Source of the DNA: Flavobacteriaceae bacterium GF1
GTDB taxonomy: Bacteria > Bacteroidota > Bacteroidia > Flavobacteriales > Flavobacteriaceae
DNA: 64,000 bases
NCBI GenBank assembly: GCA_009797885.1
Contig: WNKP01000004.1
Location: 124,001-188,000, forward strand
Direction of reading: 5' to 3'
In this document: positions 7,470-15,743 of the stretch, one piece after another
Position numbering within the stretch: position 1 is the stretch's first letter
Layout: the number at the start of each line of letters is the position of its first letter
Made by a program: the position numbers and the translations under genes
Notes under the pieces: model-generated
What the model saw: only the letters and a program-made list of their open reading frames with translations
Told to the model about the DNA's origin: nothing
Database searches by the model: none

Positions 7470-9904
7470 CAATCCTCGGCTTTTCTTCCAAGTTTTCGGA
7501 ACAACCAAACCATACCCCCCAGGGCAACCACTCCCAAAAGGAGGTTGCTTGCCAGTGCAATGGTGCTGCCCGTCTTCACCACCTCCGGATCGAACTGGAA
7601 AATCACGGTATGTTTTCCTTCGGGGACCTTCATTCCCCGAAGGGCGTAATTCACCCTGTAATGGGTTTCCTCCTTACCATCAATGGATGCATGCCATCCC
7701 TTGGGATAGTGCATTTCTGAAAAGACTACAAATCCTGCATTGGGGTTATCCATTTCATATGTAATGATATCGGGACGATGGTCCATCACTTTTATGGAGG
7801 CCAGTGAGTCCACTACAAACGTTTGTGGCTTTAACACTGTTTGATCGGTTTCATCAAAAACCGCCGATTTTTTGGTGTTTAAACTATCCAGGGCCTTAAT
7901 TTCCTTATCGGCGCTGGAAACCGCAATCAGGTTGTTGATGAACCATGCCGGACCGTTGGCATCCGGATTTATGGTAGGAATTCGCTTTCCATCCTCGTCC
8001 TGTTGAAAAATGTATTTGACGTTCAACATATTCAGGACATCCAAATTAGTACTGTACAAATGGAAGTCAAATAAATCTTCAAGCTTGGCCGGTTTGGCGG
8101 CATGGTAACCGCTCAATGATTTATGGAAATACGATGTCCGTGAGCCGACAACACCTTCCGAAGGGTCAAAAACCCGGTAAATGGATTTATCCGTTTGTAT
8201 TTGTCGATCTGCTTCCGTGGCTTGATAAGGTTGGTCCACCAAACGTTGCCGAACAAAATCATCCTCATTCACATAACGTTGGTTTACCCCTACCAAATCA
8301 AAAACAAGCAATATGCCAATGACGATCAGGGCCATATTCTTTTTTATCGCCCCCCTTACCATTAGAAACACCACTGCCGCAGTTAGCGCAAAATAAATCA
8401 GCGTCCTAAAGGTGTCACTAATGTACACTGCTTCCCGATCACGTTCTATCATAGACATCAATTCCTCCCCAAAATACTGTTGATAGGTGGCATCATTCAA
8501 TCCCTCAAAACCGAACATTCCTTTTAGCACAAAAAGGACGATGACCAAACCCAGGGCGATGATTCCGGAGAATTGTAGGGCCTTTACTTTCTCCTTCTTT
8601 TTAATGGAATCGGCAAACAACTGTTTAAGACCCAAAATTGCCAAAATAGGGACACACAGTTCCAAAATGACCTGTATGGAAGAAACCGCCCGGAATTTAT
8701 TGTACAAGGGAAAATAATCGATCATAAAGTTGGTCAAGGCCGGGAAGTTCTTCCCCCAGGATAGTACGAGTGATAAAAGCACCCCGCCCAACAACCACCA
8801 TTTCTTCTTACCCTTGACCAAAAAAAGGCCCAATAAAAACAGAAAAAACACCACGGCCCCAATATATGCGGGGGCAGCTACCCCAGGTTGATTTCCCCAA
8901 TACAAGGGGAGGCCCTGGGTAAACTCCAATGCCCGTGTAGGGGACAATCCCTGGCCGGTCAAAAATTCATAGGCTTTTGAGTCTTTCCCTAAATTCTCAC
9001 TATTGGAACCGCCGAACAATCGAGGTACAAAAAGATTCAAGGATTCTGCAATTCCATAACTGTACTGGGTGATATATTCCCTGTCCAGTCCATTTTTAAT
9101 TTCCTTTTCGGTACCATCCGGATTAATAGTGAGTTCCGATTTGCCCCTTGTACTCCAATCCGCATATTCCTTGGTTGCCAAAATTCCCGTTGCATTGGTG
9201 GCTATTCCCAGAAGTACGGCCGCAAGCAAAATGCCCACTGAAGCAAAAAAATGCTTTAGCTTCTTTTTTCGAATGGCCTCAATCAAATAGACCAGGCCAA
9301 GAATGAGTACCAACAACATGAAATAATAAGTCATCTGATAGTGATTGGCACTAATTTCAAGGGCCATGGCAATAGCAGTTAAAATAAAGCCAAGGATGTA
9401 TTTCTTCCGAAACACCAAAAGAATTCCCCCTAAAACCATTGGCAGGTAGGCAATGGCATGGGCTTTCGCATTATGGCCCACGCCCAGGATAATGATGTAA
9501 TAGGTTGAGAAACCGAAAGCCAGGCTCCCCAGGATGGCCAATCGCCAATCCATTTTCATGCAGAGCATTAAAATATAAAACCCAATAAAGTACAGGAACA
9601 GATAATCCGCAGGTCTTGGCAAAAACCGAATCAATCGGTCCAATTTCTTTATGTAATCGTGTGGGTAATTGGCCCCCAATTGATAGGTGGGCATGCCGCC
9701 AAAAGCACTATTGGTCCAGTAGGACTCCACTCCTGTATTTTCTTTGTAATCATCACGTTCCTTGGCCATTCCTTTGTAAAGGGCAATATCGGATTGATAG
9801 ATGGCCTTTCCCTGAATCACGGGATAGAAGTACGCCAATGAGGCCACAATGAAAAAAAGAACAACGGCAATATGGGTAAAGATGGCTTTTGCAGAAAGCT
9901 TCAT
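7469..9904 (-). CDS. YfhO family membrane protein
   Basis: An 811-aa multi-pass membrane protein. It starts with the transmembrane segment AIFTHIAVVLFFIVASLAYF followed by YPVIQGKAIYQSD, has about a dozen further membrane segments, and a C-terminal soluble domain with YPKGWHASIDGK and a final membrane helix before LFRKLGRKAED. This layout is that of YfhO proteins (GT-C-like fold), which use lipid-linked sugars to glycosylate surface polymers such as lipoteichoic acid in Firmicutes; the substrate in Bacteroidota is unknown. The ATG at 9904 is preferred over a TTG seven codons upstream. It ends in a TGATG overlap with the glycosyltransferase gene. Confidence 0.88.
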   Translation of the reverse strand: MKLSAKAIFTHIAVVLFFIVASLAYFYPVIQGKAIYQSDIALYKGMAKERDDYKENTGVESYWTNSAFGGMPTYQLGANYPHDYIKKLDRLIRFLPRPADYLFLYFIGFYILMLCMKMDWRLAILGSLAFGFSTYYIIILGVGHNAKAHAIAYLPMVLGGILLVFRKKYILGFILTAIAMALEISANHYQMTYYFMLLVLILGLVYLIEAIRKKKLKHFFASVGILLAAVLLGIATNATGILATKEYADWSTRGKSELTINPDGTEKEIKNGLDREYITQYSYGIAESLNLFVPRLFGGSNSENLGKDSKAYEFLTGQGLSPTRALEFTQGLPLYWGNQPGVAAPAYIGAVVFFLFLLGLFLVKGKKKWWLLGGVLLSLVLSWGKNFPALTNFMIDYFPLYNKFRAVSSIQVILELCVPILAILGLKQLFADSIKKKEKVKALQFSGIIALGLVIVLFVLKGMFGFEGLNDATYQQYFGEELMSMIERDREAVYISDTFRTLIYFALTAAVVFLMVRGAIKKNMALIVIGILLVFDLVGVNQRYVNEDDFVRQRLVDQPYQATEADRQIQTDKSIYRVFDPSEGVVGSRTSYFHKSLSGYHAAKPAKLEDLFDFHLYSTNLDVLNMLNVKYIFQQDEDGKRIPTINPDANGPAWFINNLIAVSSADKEIKALDSLNTKKSAVFDETDQTVLKPQTFVVDSLASIKVMDHRPDIITYEMDNPNAGFVVFSEMHYPKGWHASIDGKEETHYRVNYALRGMKVPEGKHTVIFQFDPEVVKTGSTIALASNLLLGVVALGGMVWLFRKLGRKAED

Positions 9905-9928
9905 AATCTGGCTTTGAATGCCCAAAGA

Positions 9929-10189
9929 TTATTCAATTTCTTCAAAATCTATGTATTCTCCAACTTTTTTTGAAGGATTGGATTTTGGATTGGGTGCTTT
10001 ATGAACTGTAGTCTCCCCTTCCCGTTTTGGGTGCTGACGCGATTGTTGAAATTGTCCAAATTGTTGTCCAAAACGTTCCTCCGTTTTCTGAACGGCATAA
10101 TTCAGCAGTTTTGGTGCCAACCATTTCCAAAGGATTTTAGCGATATAGTATACGATTATAAGAAATAATATCGTTTGTAGTACAACCAT
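9929..10189 (-). CDS. DUF4834 family small membrane protein
   Basis: An 86-aa protein with one N-terminal transmembrane helix (LQTILFLIIVYYIAKILWKW) and a soluble tail containing KTEERFGQQFGQFQQ and a terminal KKVGEYIDFEEIE. This matches the DUF4834 family of Bacteroidetes, of unknown function. It is the first gene of the run leading to YfhO, 24 nt downstream, and a TAnnTTTG box precedes it. Confidence 0.75.
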   Translation of the reverse strand: MVVLQTILFLIIVYYIAKILWKWLAPKLLNYAVQKTEERFGQQFGQFQQSRQHPKREGETTVHKAPNPKSNPSKKVGEYIDFEEIE

Positions 10190-10207
10190 GGTGTATTGCT
10201 ATTGATT

Positions 10208-10215
10208 CAAATTTA
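10208..10215 (-). promoter_or_regulatory. Bacteroidota -7 box for the DUF4834-YfhO operon
   Basis: The minus strand reads TAAATTTG (TAnnTTTG consensus), 19 nt before the ATG at 10189. No clear TTG element was found at the -33 spacing, so the call is tentative. Confidence 0.4.
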
Positions 10216-10272
10216 CCCAACTAGTCCATTAAATTGAATATTCGTTTCATAAAATAGTATTAAAGTCTTACT

Positions 10273-11232
10273 ATGGTGCATTACAGATTTTTCCTTTTGT
10301 TGTTGCTCTTACCCTTTTTGACCAAGGGTCAGTACACGGATGTGATCAACTCAAATCGTCCAGGGATTGGGGTAAGTGCTTATGCTGTTGGAAAAAATGT
10401 GGTCCAGGCAGAGACCGGTTTTTTATACGAAATGCGGGACCATAGCGTAGTGAATACTACTTCCTCCATTTTTGGTGGCGAACTGGCCCTACGTTACGGT
10501 TTTCTTTTTGAGGAATTGGAACTGAAGTATGAAGGTACCTATATAAGCGAGAACATCACCTTTGACAATTTTGGGGTGGATGAGCGGCGCACCGATTTTT
10601 CCCGGAACCGTATCGGACTCAAATATTTGGTCTTTGATCCCTTTAAAAATCCAGAGGCCAACAAACCTAATCTGTACAGTTGGCGTGCCAATAACAAGTT
10701 TCAGCTTAAAAACCTTATTCCAGCGGTTTCGTTGTATGCCGGGGCAACTTTTAATTTGGGCGATAATCCTTTTTATCCGGAGGATGGCACGATTTCTTAC
10801 AGGGGTATGATAGCTACCCAAAGCCGTCTTACCCCAAAATCGGTTTTAATTACCAATGTGGCCTATGACCGCATCACTACGGATTTTCCGGAATTAAGCT
10901 ATGCCATTTCCTATACCCGTGCTTTTAGAAACCCTAAATGGAGCATTTTTGTGGAACATCAGGGCATAGAGAGTGATCGTTTTTCCGATTTGTTGCTAAG
11001 GACGGGTATTGCCCATTTGTTCAATCCCAATTTTCAAGTGGATTTCAGTTTGGGCGCCAGTATCAAGGATACCCCGTTTAGGGCCTTTGGGAGGACTGGG
11101 CTTTCATACCGACTGGATTTTCACAAAGACGAGCTTAAACCCATCAACAAACAGGGCGCAAAAGCCAAGATCAAGCGCAACAGTATCAAGAAAAAGAAAA
11201 AACGACGCAAGAAGGATAAATTGGATTTCTAA
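10273..11232 (+). CDS. Outer-membrane beta-barrel 'transporter' family protein
   Basis: A 319-aa protein with a signal peptide (RFFLLLLLLPFLTKGQ) and a mature start INSNRPGIGVSAYAVGKN, typical of flavobacterial proteins annotated as transporters of the MetA-pathway/phenol-degradation-like barrel family (PF13557-like). The body alternates short strands and turns, as expected of an outer-membrane barrel (YLVFDPF, LRTGIAHLFNPNFQVDFSLGAS). The last 30 residues are a highly basic Lys/Arg tail (KKKKKRRKKDK), unusual after a barrel and possibly periplasmic. It is divergent from DUF4834 and 50 nt upstream of the acyltransferase gene. The substrate is unknown. Confidence 0.72.
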   Translation: MVHYRFFLLLLLLPFLTKGQYTDVINSNRPGIGVSAYAVGKNVVQAETGFLYEMRDHSVVNTTSSIFGGELALRYGFLFEELELKYEGTYISENITFDNFGVDERRTDFSRNRIGLKYLVFDPFKNPEANKPNLYSWRANNKFQLKNLIPAVSLYAGATFNLGDNPFYPEDGTISYRGMIATQSRLTPKSVLITNVAYDRITTDFPELSYAISYTRAFRNPKWSIFVEHQGIESDRFSDLLLRTGIAHLFNPNFQVDFSLGASIKDTPFRAFGRTGLSYRLDFHKDELKPINKQGAKAKIKRNSIKKKKKRRKKDKLDF

Positions 11233-11282
11233 TTTTTTTCTGAGCAGATTATTCCCCATCTTGAGCCTTACAATCCTAACCT

Positions 11283-12401
11283 ATGGTTCAAGTAAAAGAA
11301 GTTGTTTCAAAAGCAGATTTTAAAGCCTTTGTCAAATTTCCCTTCCGGCTGTACAAAGGCAATCCCTATTGGGTTCCCCCAATTATCAAGGATGAACTGG
11401 AAGTTTTTAATCGCCAAAAGAACCCCGCGTTTCAATCCGCCCAGGCCCAGTTTTTCCTGGCCATAAAAAATGGGAAAGTGGTCGGAAGAATTGCCGCCAT
11501 CATCAATCATTTGGAGGTCAACGGACAAGGATTAAAAAAAATGCGCTTTGGATGGTTTGATTTTGTGGATGATCGGGAGGTATCCAAAATACTTTTGGGT
11601 GAGGTTGAGGCCATTGGTAAAGCGAATGGATTGGAATATATGGAAGGGCCCGTAGGATTTTCGAATCTGGACAAGGTTGGTGTTCTCATAGAAGGTTTTG
11701 ATCATATTGGCACCATGATTACCTGGTACAACCATCCCTACTATCCAAAACACTATGAGGAACTCGGTTTTGTAAAGGAAAAAGAGTATTTGGAGAACAA
11801 ATTCAAAGCCGCAGCGGCAGATCCCAAACTCTTTGCCAAGGCCAATATGCTCATTAAAAAACGTTTTGGCCTGCGCGAAATCAATTTTACGAATAGCAGT
11901 GAAATCATGCCCTGGGTGGACCAAATGTTCGATCTGTTCAATGAAAGTTACGCAAAGCTCTCCTCCTTTGTGAAGATCACCGATGTTCAAAAAGCCTATT
12001 TTAAAAAGAAGTACATCAGTTTTATCAATCCGGAGTATATCAAATTTGTTGTGGACGGCAATGATAAATTGGTTGCTTTTGCCATAGTAATGCCCTCCTT
12101 TTCCAAAGCCTTGCAAAAAGCTAATGGAAGGTTGTTCCCTTTTGGGATTTTCCATCTCCTAAAAGCAAAGAGAAGTAGTAAAGACGTGATTTTCTACTTA
12201 ATAGGTATACGACCGGACTTTCAAAACAAAGGGGTTACGGCCGTTATCTTTAATGAATACTACCACACTTTTAAAGCCAAGGGCATTGTAAATTGTATCC
12301 GCACGCCAGAATTGGAAGAGAATACCGCTATACGCCAAATGTGGAAGCATTTTAATCCAATTACACATAAACGTAGGCGTACTTATCGAAAAGCTCTCTA
12401 A
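11283..12401 (+). CDS. YghO-like GNAT-fold N-acyltransferase
   Basis: A 372-aa soluble protein with the start FPFRLYKGNPYWVPPI and the segment FLAIKNGKVVGRIAAIIN characteristic of the E. coli YghO family, which carries tandem GNAT-like folds. The C-terminal half has IGIRPDFQNKGVTAVIF, resembling the acetyl-CoA-binding Q/RxxGxG/A loop, and ends with TPELEENTAIRQMWKHF. The acyl donor and acceptor are unknown. The stop codon TAA at 12399-12401 is followed immediately, in the same frame, by the TTG start of the fructosamine kinase gene, so the two are probably translationally coupled. Confidence 0.75.
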   Translation: MVQVKEVVSKADFKAFVKFPFRLYKGNPYWVPPIIKDELEVFNRQKNPAFQSAQAQFFLAIKNGKVVGRIAAIINHLEVNGQGLKKMRFGWFDFVDDREVSKILLGEVEAIGKANGLEYMEGPVGFSNLDKVGVLIEGFDHIGTMITWYNHPYYPKHYEELGFVKEKEYLENKFKAAAADPKLFAKANMLIKKRFGLREINFTNSSEIMPWVDQMFDLFNESYAKLSSFVKITDVQKAYFKKKYISFINPEYIKFVVDGNDKLVAFAIVMPSFSKALQKANGRLFPFGIFHLLKAKRSSKDVIFYLIGIRPDFQNKGVTAVIFNEYYHTFKAKGIVNCIRTPELEENTAIRQMWKHFNPITHKRRRTYRKAL

Positions 12402-13256
12402 TTGGACGCCTCATTTATACATCACGTTTTAGGGGAAAAGCCAATAGCCATTACGAGCGTTTCCGGAGGTGACATTGCACAGGCCTTTAAAGTGGAGACA
12501 GGAAGCCAGGATTATTTTGTGAAATCGGCCTCTTTCCAAAACGCCCGGGACCTCCTGCAGAAAGAAGCCCTAGGACTCCAAAAATTGGCCAGTACACATA
12601 CCATTGCCATTCCTGAAGTCCTAGGGTTACATCATAACCAGGGAACGGCCTATCTTTTTTTAAGATTTATTATCTCCAAAAATCCCTCAAATCACGATAT
12701 GGAAGTATTCGGTAGGGCCTTGACGGGACTTCATGAAATTCGTTTTGGAACCTTTGGACTGGAAACCGACAATTTCATCGGCAAACTACCCCAAAGCAAC
12801 ACCGTACACCAAAATTGGGTGGATTTCTATGTACAGGAACGATTGCACCCCCAACTGAAAATGGCCTTGGATCTGGGCAAATTGGACCAGGGCAGTTTAC
12901 CATCCATCACTAAAATGGGCACTTGCTGTGAAGCTTTGTTTGGGGAAGTCAATGCATCTTTGTTACACGGCGACCTTTGGAGTGGAAATTACCTTATCTC
13001 AAATGAGGGAATACCTTATCTTATCGACCCAGCAGTCTATTATGGCCATAATGAGGTGGATTTGGCAATGACCAAACTTTTTGGTGGGTTTTCATCAACA
13101 TTTTATGGGGCATATCATGAAGTCATTCCTCCCCATCCGAATCAAAAAGCGCTTGTGGACATCTACCAACTCTATTACCTGTTGGTCCATCTGAACCTTT
13201 TTGGGGTTTCCTATTTAGGTCCGGTGCTACGAATCCTGAAAAGGTATTTCGGCTAA
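12402..13256 (+). CDS. Fructosamine kinase family protein
   Basis: A 284-aa kinase of the fructosamine/ketosamine-3-kinase family (aminoglycoside phosphotransferase fold), which phosphorylates glycated amines to promote deglycation. Motifs in order are SVSGGDIAQAFKV (nucleotide loop), YFVKSA (ATP lysine), LLHGDLWSGNYLI (catalytic loop) and YLIDPAVYYGHNEVDLAM (metal-binding DPA motif). All key residues are present. There is no ATG: an in-frame TAA, the upstream gene's stop, directly precedes TTG GAC at 12402-12407, so TTG is the most likely start and gives the expected length. The gene ends 3 nt from the convergent stop of the oxoamine synthase. Confidence 0.88.
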   Translation: MDASFIHHVLGEKPIAITSVSGGDIAQAFKVETGSQDYFVKSASFQNARDLLQKEALGLQKLASTHTIAIPEVLGLHHNQGTAYLFLRFIISKNPSNHDMEVFGRALTGLHEIRFGTFGLETDNFIGKLPQSNTVHQNWVDFYVQERLHPQLKMALDLGKLDQGSLPSITKMGTCCEALFGEVNASLLHGDLWSGNYLISNEGIPYLIDPAVYYGHNEVDLAMTKLFGGFSSTFYGAYHEVIPPHPNQKALVDIYQLYYLLVHLNLFGVSYLGPVLRILKRYFG

Positions 13257-13259
13257 TTC

Positions 13260-14519
13260 CTACTCGCCCATGGCTGCAGCTACAGCCGCAGAAAGGCGTT
13301 TATAGGTTCCATTTTGAAGTCGTTCACGAATGGCAGAGAACGCATCCAGGGTTTCTGCAATATCTTCCATGGTATGTGTTGCCGTAGGAATCATTCGCAA
13401 TAAGATCAATCCTTTAGGAATCACAGGGTAAACTACTATGGAACAGAAGATTCCATAATTTTCACGAAGGTCCTTTACCAAAGCCATTGCCTCCGGAATA
13501 CTACCGTTCAAATATACCGGGGTTACACAACTTGTAGTGGTTCCTATATTAAATCCGCGTTCCTTAAGGCCGTTCTGTAAGGCATTGACATTTTCCCAAA
13601 GCTTTGCCTTTAATCCAGGCATGGTGCGAAGCATGTTCAACCGCTTCAACGCGCCTTTCACAAAAACCATGGGTAGGGACTTTGCGAACATCTGCGAACG
13701 CATATTGTATTTTAGATAGTCTATGATTTCCTTATCAGCCGCTAAAAAGGCACCTATTCCGGCCAAGGATTTTGCAAATGTGGCAAAATAGACATCGATT
13801 TCGTCTTGAATACCCTGCTCCTCTCCTGCTCCAGCACCTGTGGTACCCAAAGTTCCAAAACCATGGGCATCATCCACCAACAAACGGAACTGAAATTTCT
13901 TCTTAAGCGCTACTATTTCCTTCAGTATCCCCTGTTCTCCACGCATACCGAAGACGCCCTCGGAGATAACCAGGATACCTCCCCCGTTGTCCTGTGCCAT
14001 TTTGGTGGCACGTTCCAGGTTTTTTTCCAGGCTTTCAACATCGTTATGCTTAAAAGTGAAGCGCTTGCCCATATGCAAACGTACCCCGTCTATGATACAG
14101 GCATGACAGTCCACATCATAAACAATAATATCGTCCTTAGCTACCAGAGCGTCTATACAGGACATGATTCCCTGATAACCGAAATTCAATAAATAGGCCG
14201 ACTCTTTATCCACAAAATCGGCCAATTCACGCTCCAATTGCTCGTGATAATCGGTATGGCCACTCATCATACGCGCGCCCATGGGATAGGCAGCACCGTG
14301 TTCCAAAGCGGTATCCGAATCCACTTTTTTAACTTCAGGAAGATTGGCAAGCCCCAAGTAATCATTGATGCTCCAGGTAATTACCTCTTTACCCCTGAAC
14401 TTCATCCTATTGGAAATAGGTCCTTCCAACTTTGGAAAAACAAAATACCCTTCTGCTTGCGAAGCCCATTTGCCCAAAGGCCCTTTGTTTTCAATAATTC
14501 TGTCAAAAATATCCCGCAT
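13260..14519 (-). CDS. Alpha-oxoamine synthase: probable cysteate C-acyltransferase or serine palmitoyltransferase-like
   Basis: A 419-aa PLP-dependent enzyme of the alpha-oxoamine synthase family, which condenses an amino acid with an acyl thioester with loss of CO2. Visible motifs are SINDYLGLAN, GARMMSGHTDYHEQLE, the PLP-contacting DDAHGFGTLG, and the Schiff-base lysine in TFAKSLAGIGAF. Length and motifs fit serine palmitoyltransferase and the flavobacterial cysteate C-fatty-acyltransferase that starts sulfonolipid (capnine) synthesis. The latter is favoured because a cysteine/cysteate synthase-like gene lies just upstream on the same strand. Substrate choice cannot be read from motifs alone. 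It has its own promoter-like sequence at 14543-14572. Confidence 0.8.
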   Translation of the reverse strand: MRDIFDRIIENKGPLGKWASQAEGYFVFPKLEGPISNRMKFRGKEVITWSINDYLGLANLPEVKKVDSDTALEHGAAYPMGARMMSGHTDYHEQLERELADFVDKESAYLLNFGYQGIMSCIDALVAKDDIIVYDVDCHACIIDGVRLHMGKRFTFKHNDVESLEKNLERATKMAQDNGGGILVISEGVFGMRGEQGILKEIVALKKKFQFRLLVDDAHGFGTLGTTGAGAGEEQGIQDEIDVYFATFAKSLAGIGAFLAADKEIIDYLKYNMRSQMFAKSLPMVFVKGALKRLNMLRTMPGLKAKLWENVNALQNGLKERGFNIGTTTSCVTPVYLNGSIPEAMALVKDLRENYGIFCSIVVYPVIPKGLILLRMIPTATHTMEDIAETLDAFSAIRERLQNGTYKRLSAAVAAAMGE

Positions 14520-14542
14520 TTGGCCGTGAATTTAATGAAATG

Positions 14543-14572
14543 CAAAAATAGCCAATTAAAACTTTCTTGCAA
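14543..14572 (-). promoter_or_regulatory. Bacteroidota promoter for the oxoamine synthase gene
   Basis: The minus strand has TTG (14572-14570), a 19-nt spacer and TATTTTTG (14550-14543), matching TTG-N17-23-TAnnTTTG. The predicted start of transcription is about 20 nt upstream of the ATG at 14519. Confidence 0.6.
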
Positions 14573-14587
14573 CGTCATCGTATTAAA

Positions 14588-14617
14588 ACAAAAAAGACGG
14601 CACCTTACCGTGCCGCC
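14588..14617 (-). terminator. Intrinsic terminator after the cysteine/cysteate synthase-like gene
   Basis: On the minus strand an 8-bp stem (GGCGGCAC with GTGCCGTC, one G-U pair) with a 6-nt loop is followed by TTTTTTG. It begins 26 nt after the stop codon of the upstream gene, so the two lipid-related genes are probably not cotranscribed through this point, or only partly. Confidence 0.75.
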
Positions 14618-14642
14618 CCCTATCCTTAAACGTAAACTTTTC

Positions 14643-15683
14643 TTACTTAATGTACTCTATCTCTTTGGATTTCGGCGTTTTATCACCTTCAAAAAAACCT
14701 TGGTTTTCCATCCACTCATCGCTATATATCTTACTCATGTATCGGGAACCATGATCAGGGAAAACAACCACAACCTGACTATCGGCATTAAACTCACCTT
14801 CGGTATGGTATTGCATTACGGCTTGCATGGCCGCACCACTGGTATATCCCAAAAACAAACCTTCTTTGTGTGCAATTTGGCGTGCCATATGTGCGCTTTC
14901 TACATCTGTTACCTTGAGAAATCGGTCAATACTGTTGAAATCCGTTGTTTTAGGAATTAAATTTTTACCAAGACCTTCAATACGGTATGGATATACCTCA
15001 TCGTGGTCAAACTCCCCTGTTTCATGGTATTTTTTTAGCACGGAACCGTAGGCATCCACGGCCAGTATCTTTATCTTGGGGTTCTGCTCCTTTAAGAAAC
15101 GGGCTATTCCCGAAACGGTGCCCCCTGTACCACTACAGGCGACCAAATGCGTGATTTGACCTCCGGTCTGCTCCCAGATTTCGGGACCGGTAGTTTTGTA
15201 GTGGGCCTCAATATTCAAATCGTTGAAATATTGATTGATATAAATGGAACCGGGGGTTTCCTCGTGCAGTCGCTTGGCCACCTCATAATAGGAACGCGGA
15301 TCGTCTGCACTAACATGTGCAGGGCACACATAGACTTTTGCACCCATAGAACGCAACATATCTATCTTATCCGGAGAAGACTTTGAACTCACGGCCAAGA
15401 TGCAGTCGTATCCCTTTACCATGCTTACCATGGAAAGACTAAAACCAGTATTTCCGGAAGTGGTCTCTATAATGGTGCTTCCCGGTTTCAGTATTCCCTT
15501 TCGCTCTGCCTCCTCAATAATATGAACAGCAATCCTATCCTTGGCGGAATGTCCCGGATTGAACGCTTCCACTTTTGCATAGAAGTTACCGGTAAGGTGC
15601 GCTGTGATTTTATTCAACTTTATTAAGGGAGTGTTTCCCACCAAATCCAAGATACTATCGTGGGCCTTGATTGTATTTTCCAT
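14643..15683 (-). CDS. PLP-dependent cysteine synthase family protein (candidate cysteate synthase)
   Basis: A 346-aa fold-type II PLP enzyme. Motifs are [11 protein letters not shown] (Schiff-base lysine), [13 protein letters not shown] (substrate loop), [12 protein letters not shown] (phosphate loop) and [10 protein letters not shown]. Ordinary cysteine synthases and CBS have GGSVKDR at the first motif; here it is GHSAKDR, a substitution next to the catalytic lysine. The C-terminus carries an extra tail after [15 protein letters not shown], as in CBS-like proteins. The enzyme may make cysteine, cystathionine, or cysteate from phosphoserine and sulfite; the neighbouring oxoamine synthase favours cysteate for sulfonolipids, but this is inference. 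A TATTTTTG box lies at 15731-15724 on the minus strand. Confidence 0.75.
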   Translation of the reverse strand: MENTIKAHDSILDLVGNTPLIKLNKITAHLTGNFYAKVEAFNPGHSAKDRIAVHIIEEAERKGILKPGSTIIETTSGNTGFSLSMVSMVKGYDCILAVSSKSSPDKIDMLRSMGAKVYVCPAHVSADDPRSYYEVAKRLHEETPGSIYINQYFNDLNIEAHYKTTGPEIWEQTGGQITHLVACSGTGGTVSGIARFLKEQNPKIKILAVDAYGSVLKKYHETGEFDHDEVYPYRIEGLGKNLIPKTTDFNSIDRFLKVTDVESAHMARQIAHKEGLFLGYTSGAAMQAVMQYHTEGEFNADSQVVVVFPDHGSRYMSKIYSDEWMENQGFFEGDKTPKSKEIEYIK

Positions 15684-15743
15684 AATTCAGCTAGGTCAAG
15701 GAAAGTGTTTACAATTCCGCTGGCAAAAATACTACTTTTAATT

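Noticed and set aside
11532-12155. A 207-codon minus-strand frame opposite the YghO-like gene
   Set aside because: It is fully antisense to a gene with recognisable family sequence and has no domain of its own.
14238-14960. A 240-codon plus-strand frame spanning the gap between the two lipid-related genes
   Set aside because: It is antisense to both conserved genes and crosses the minus-strand terminator.
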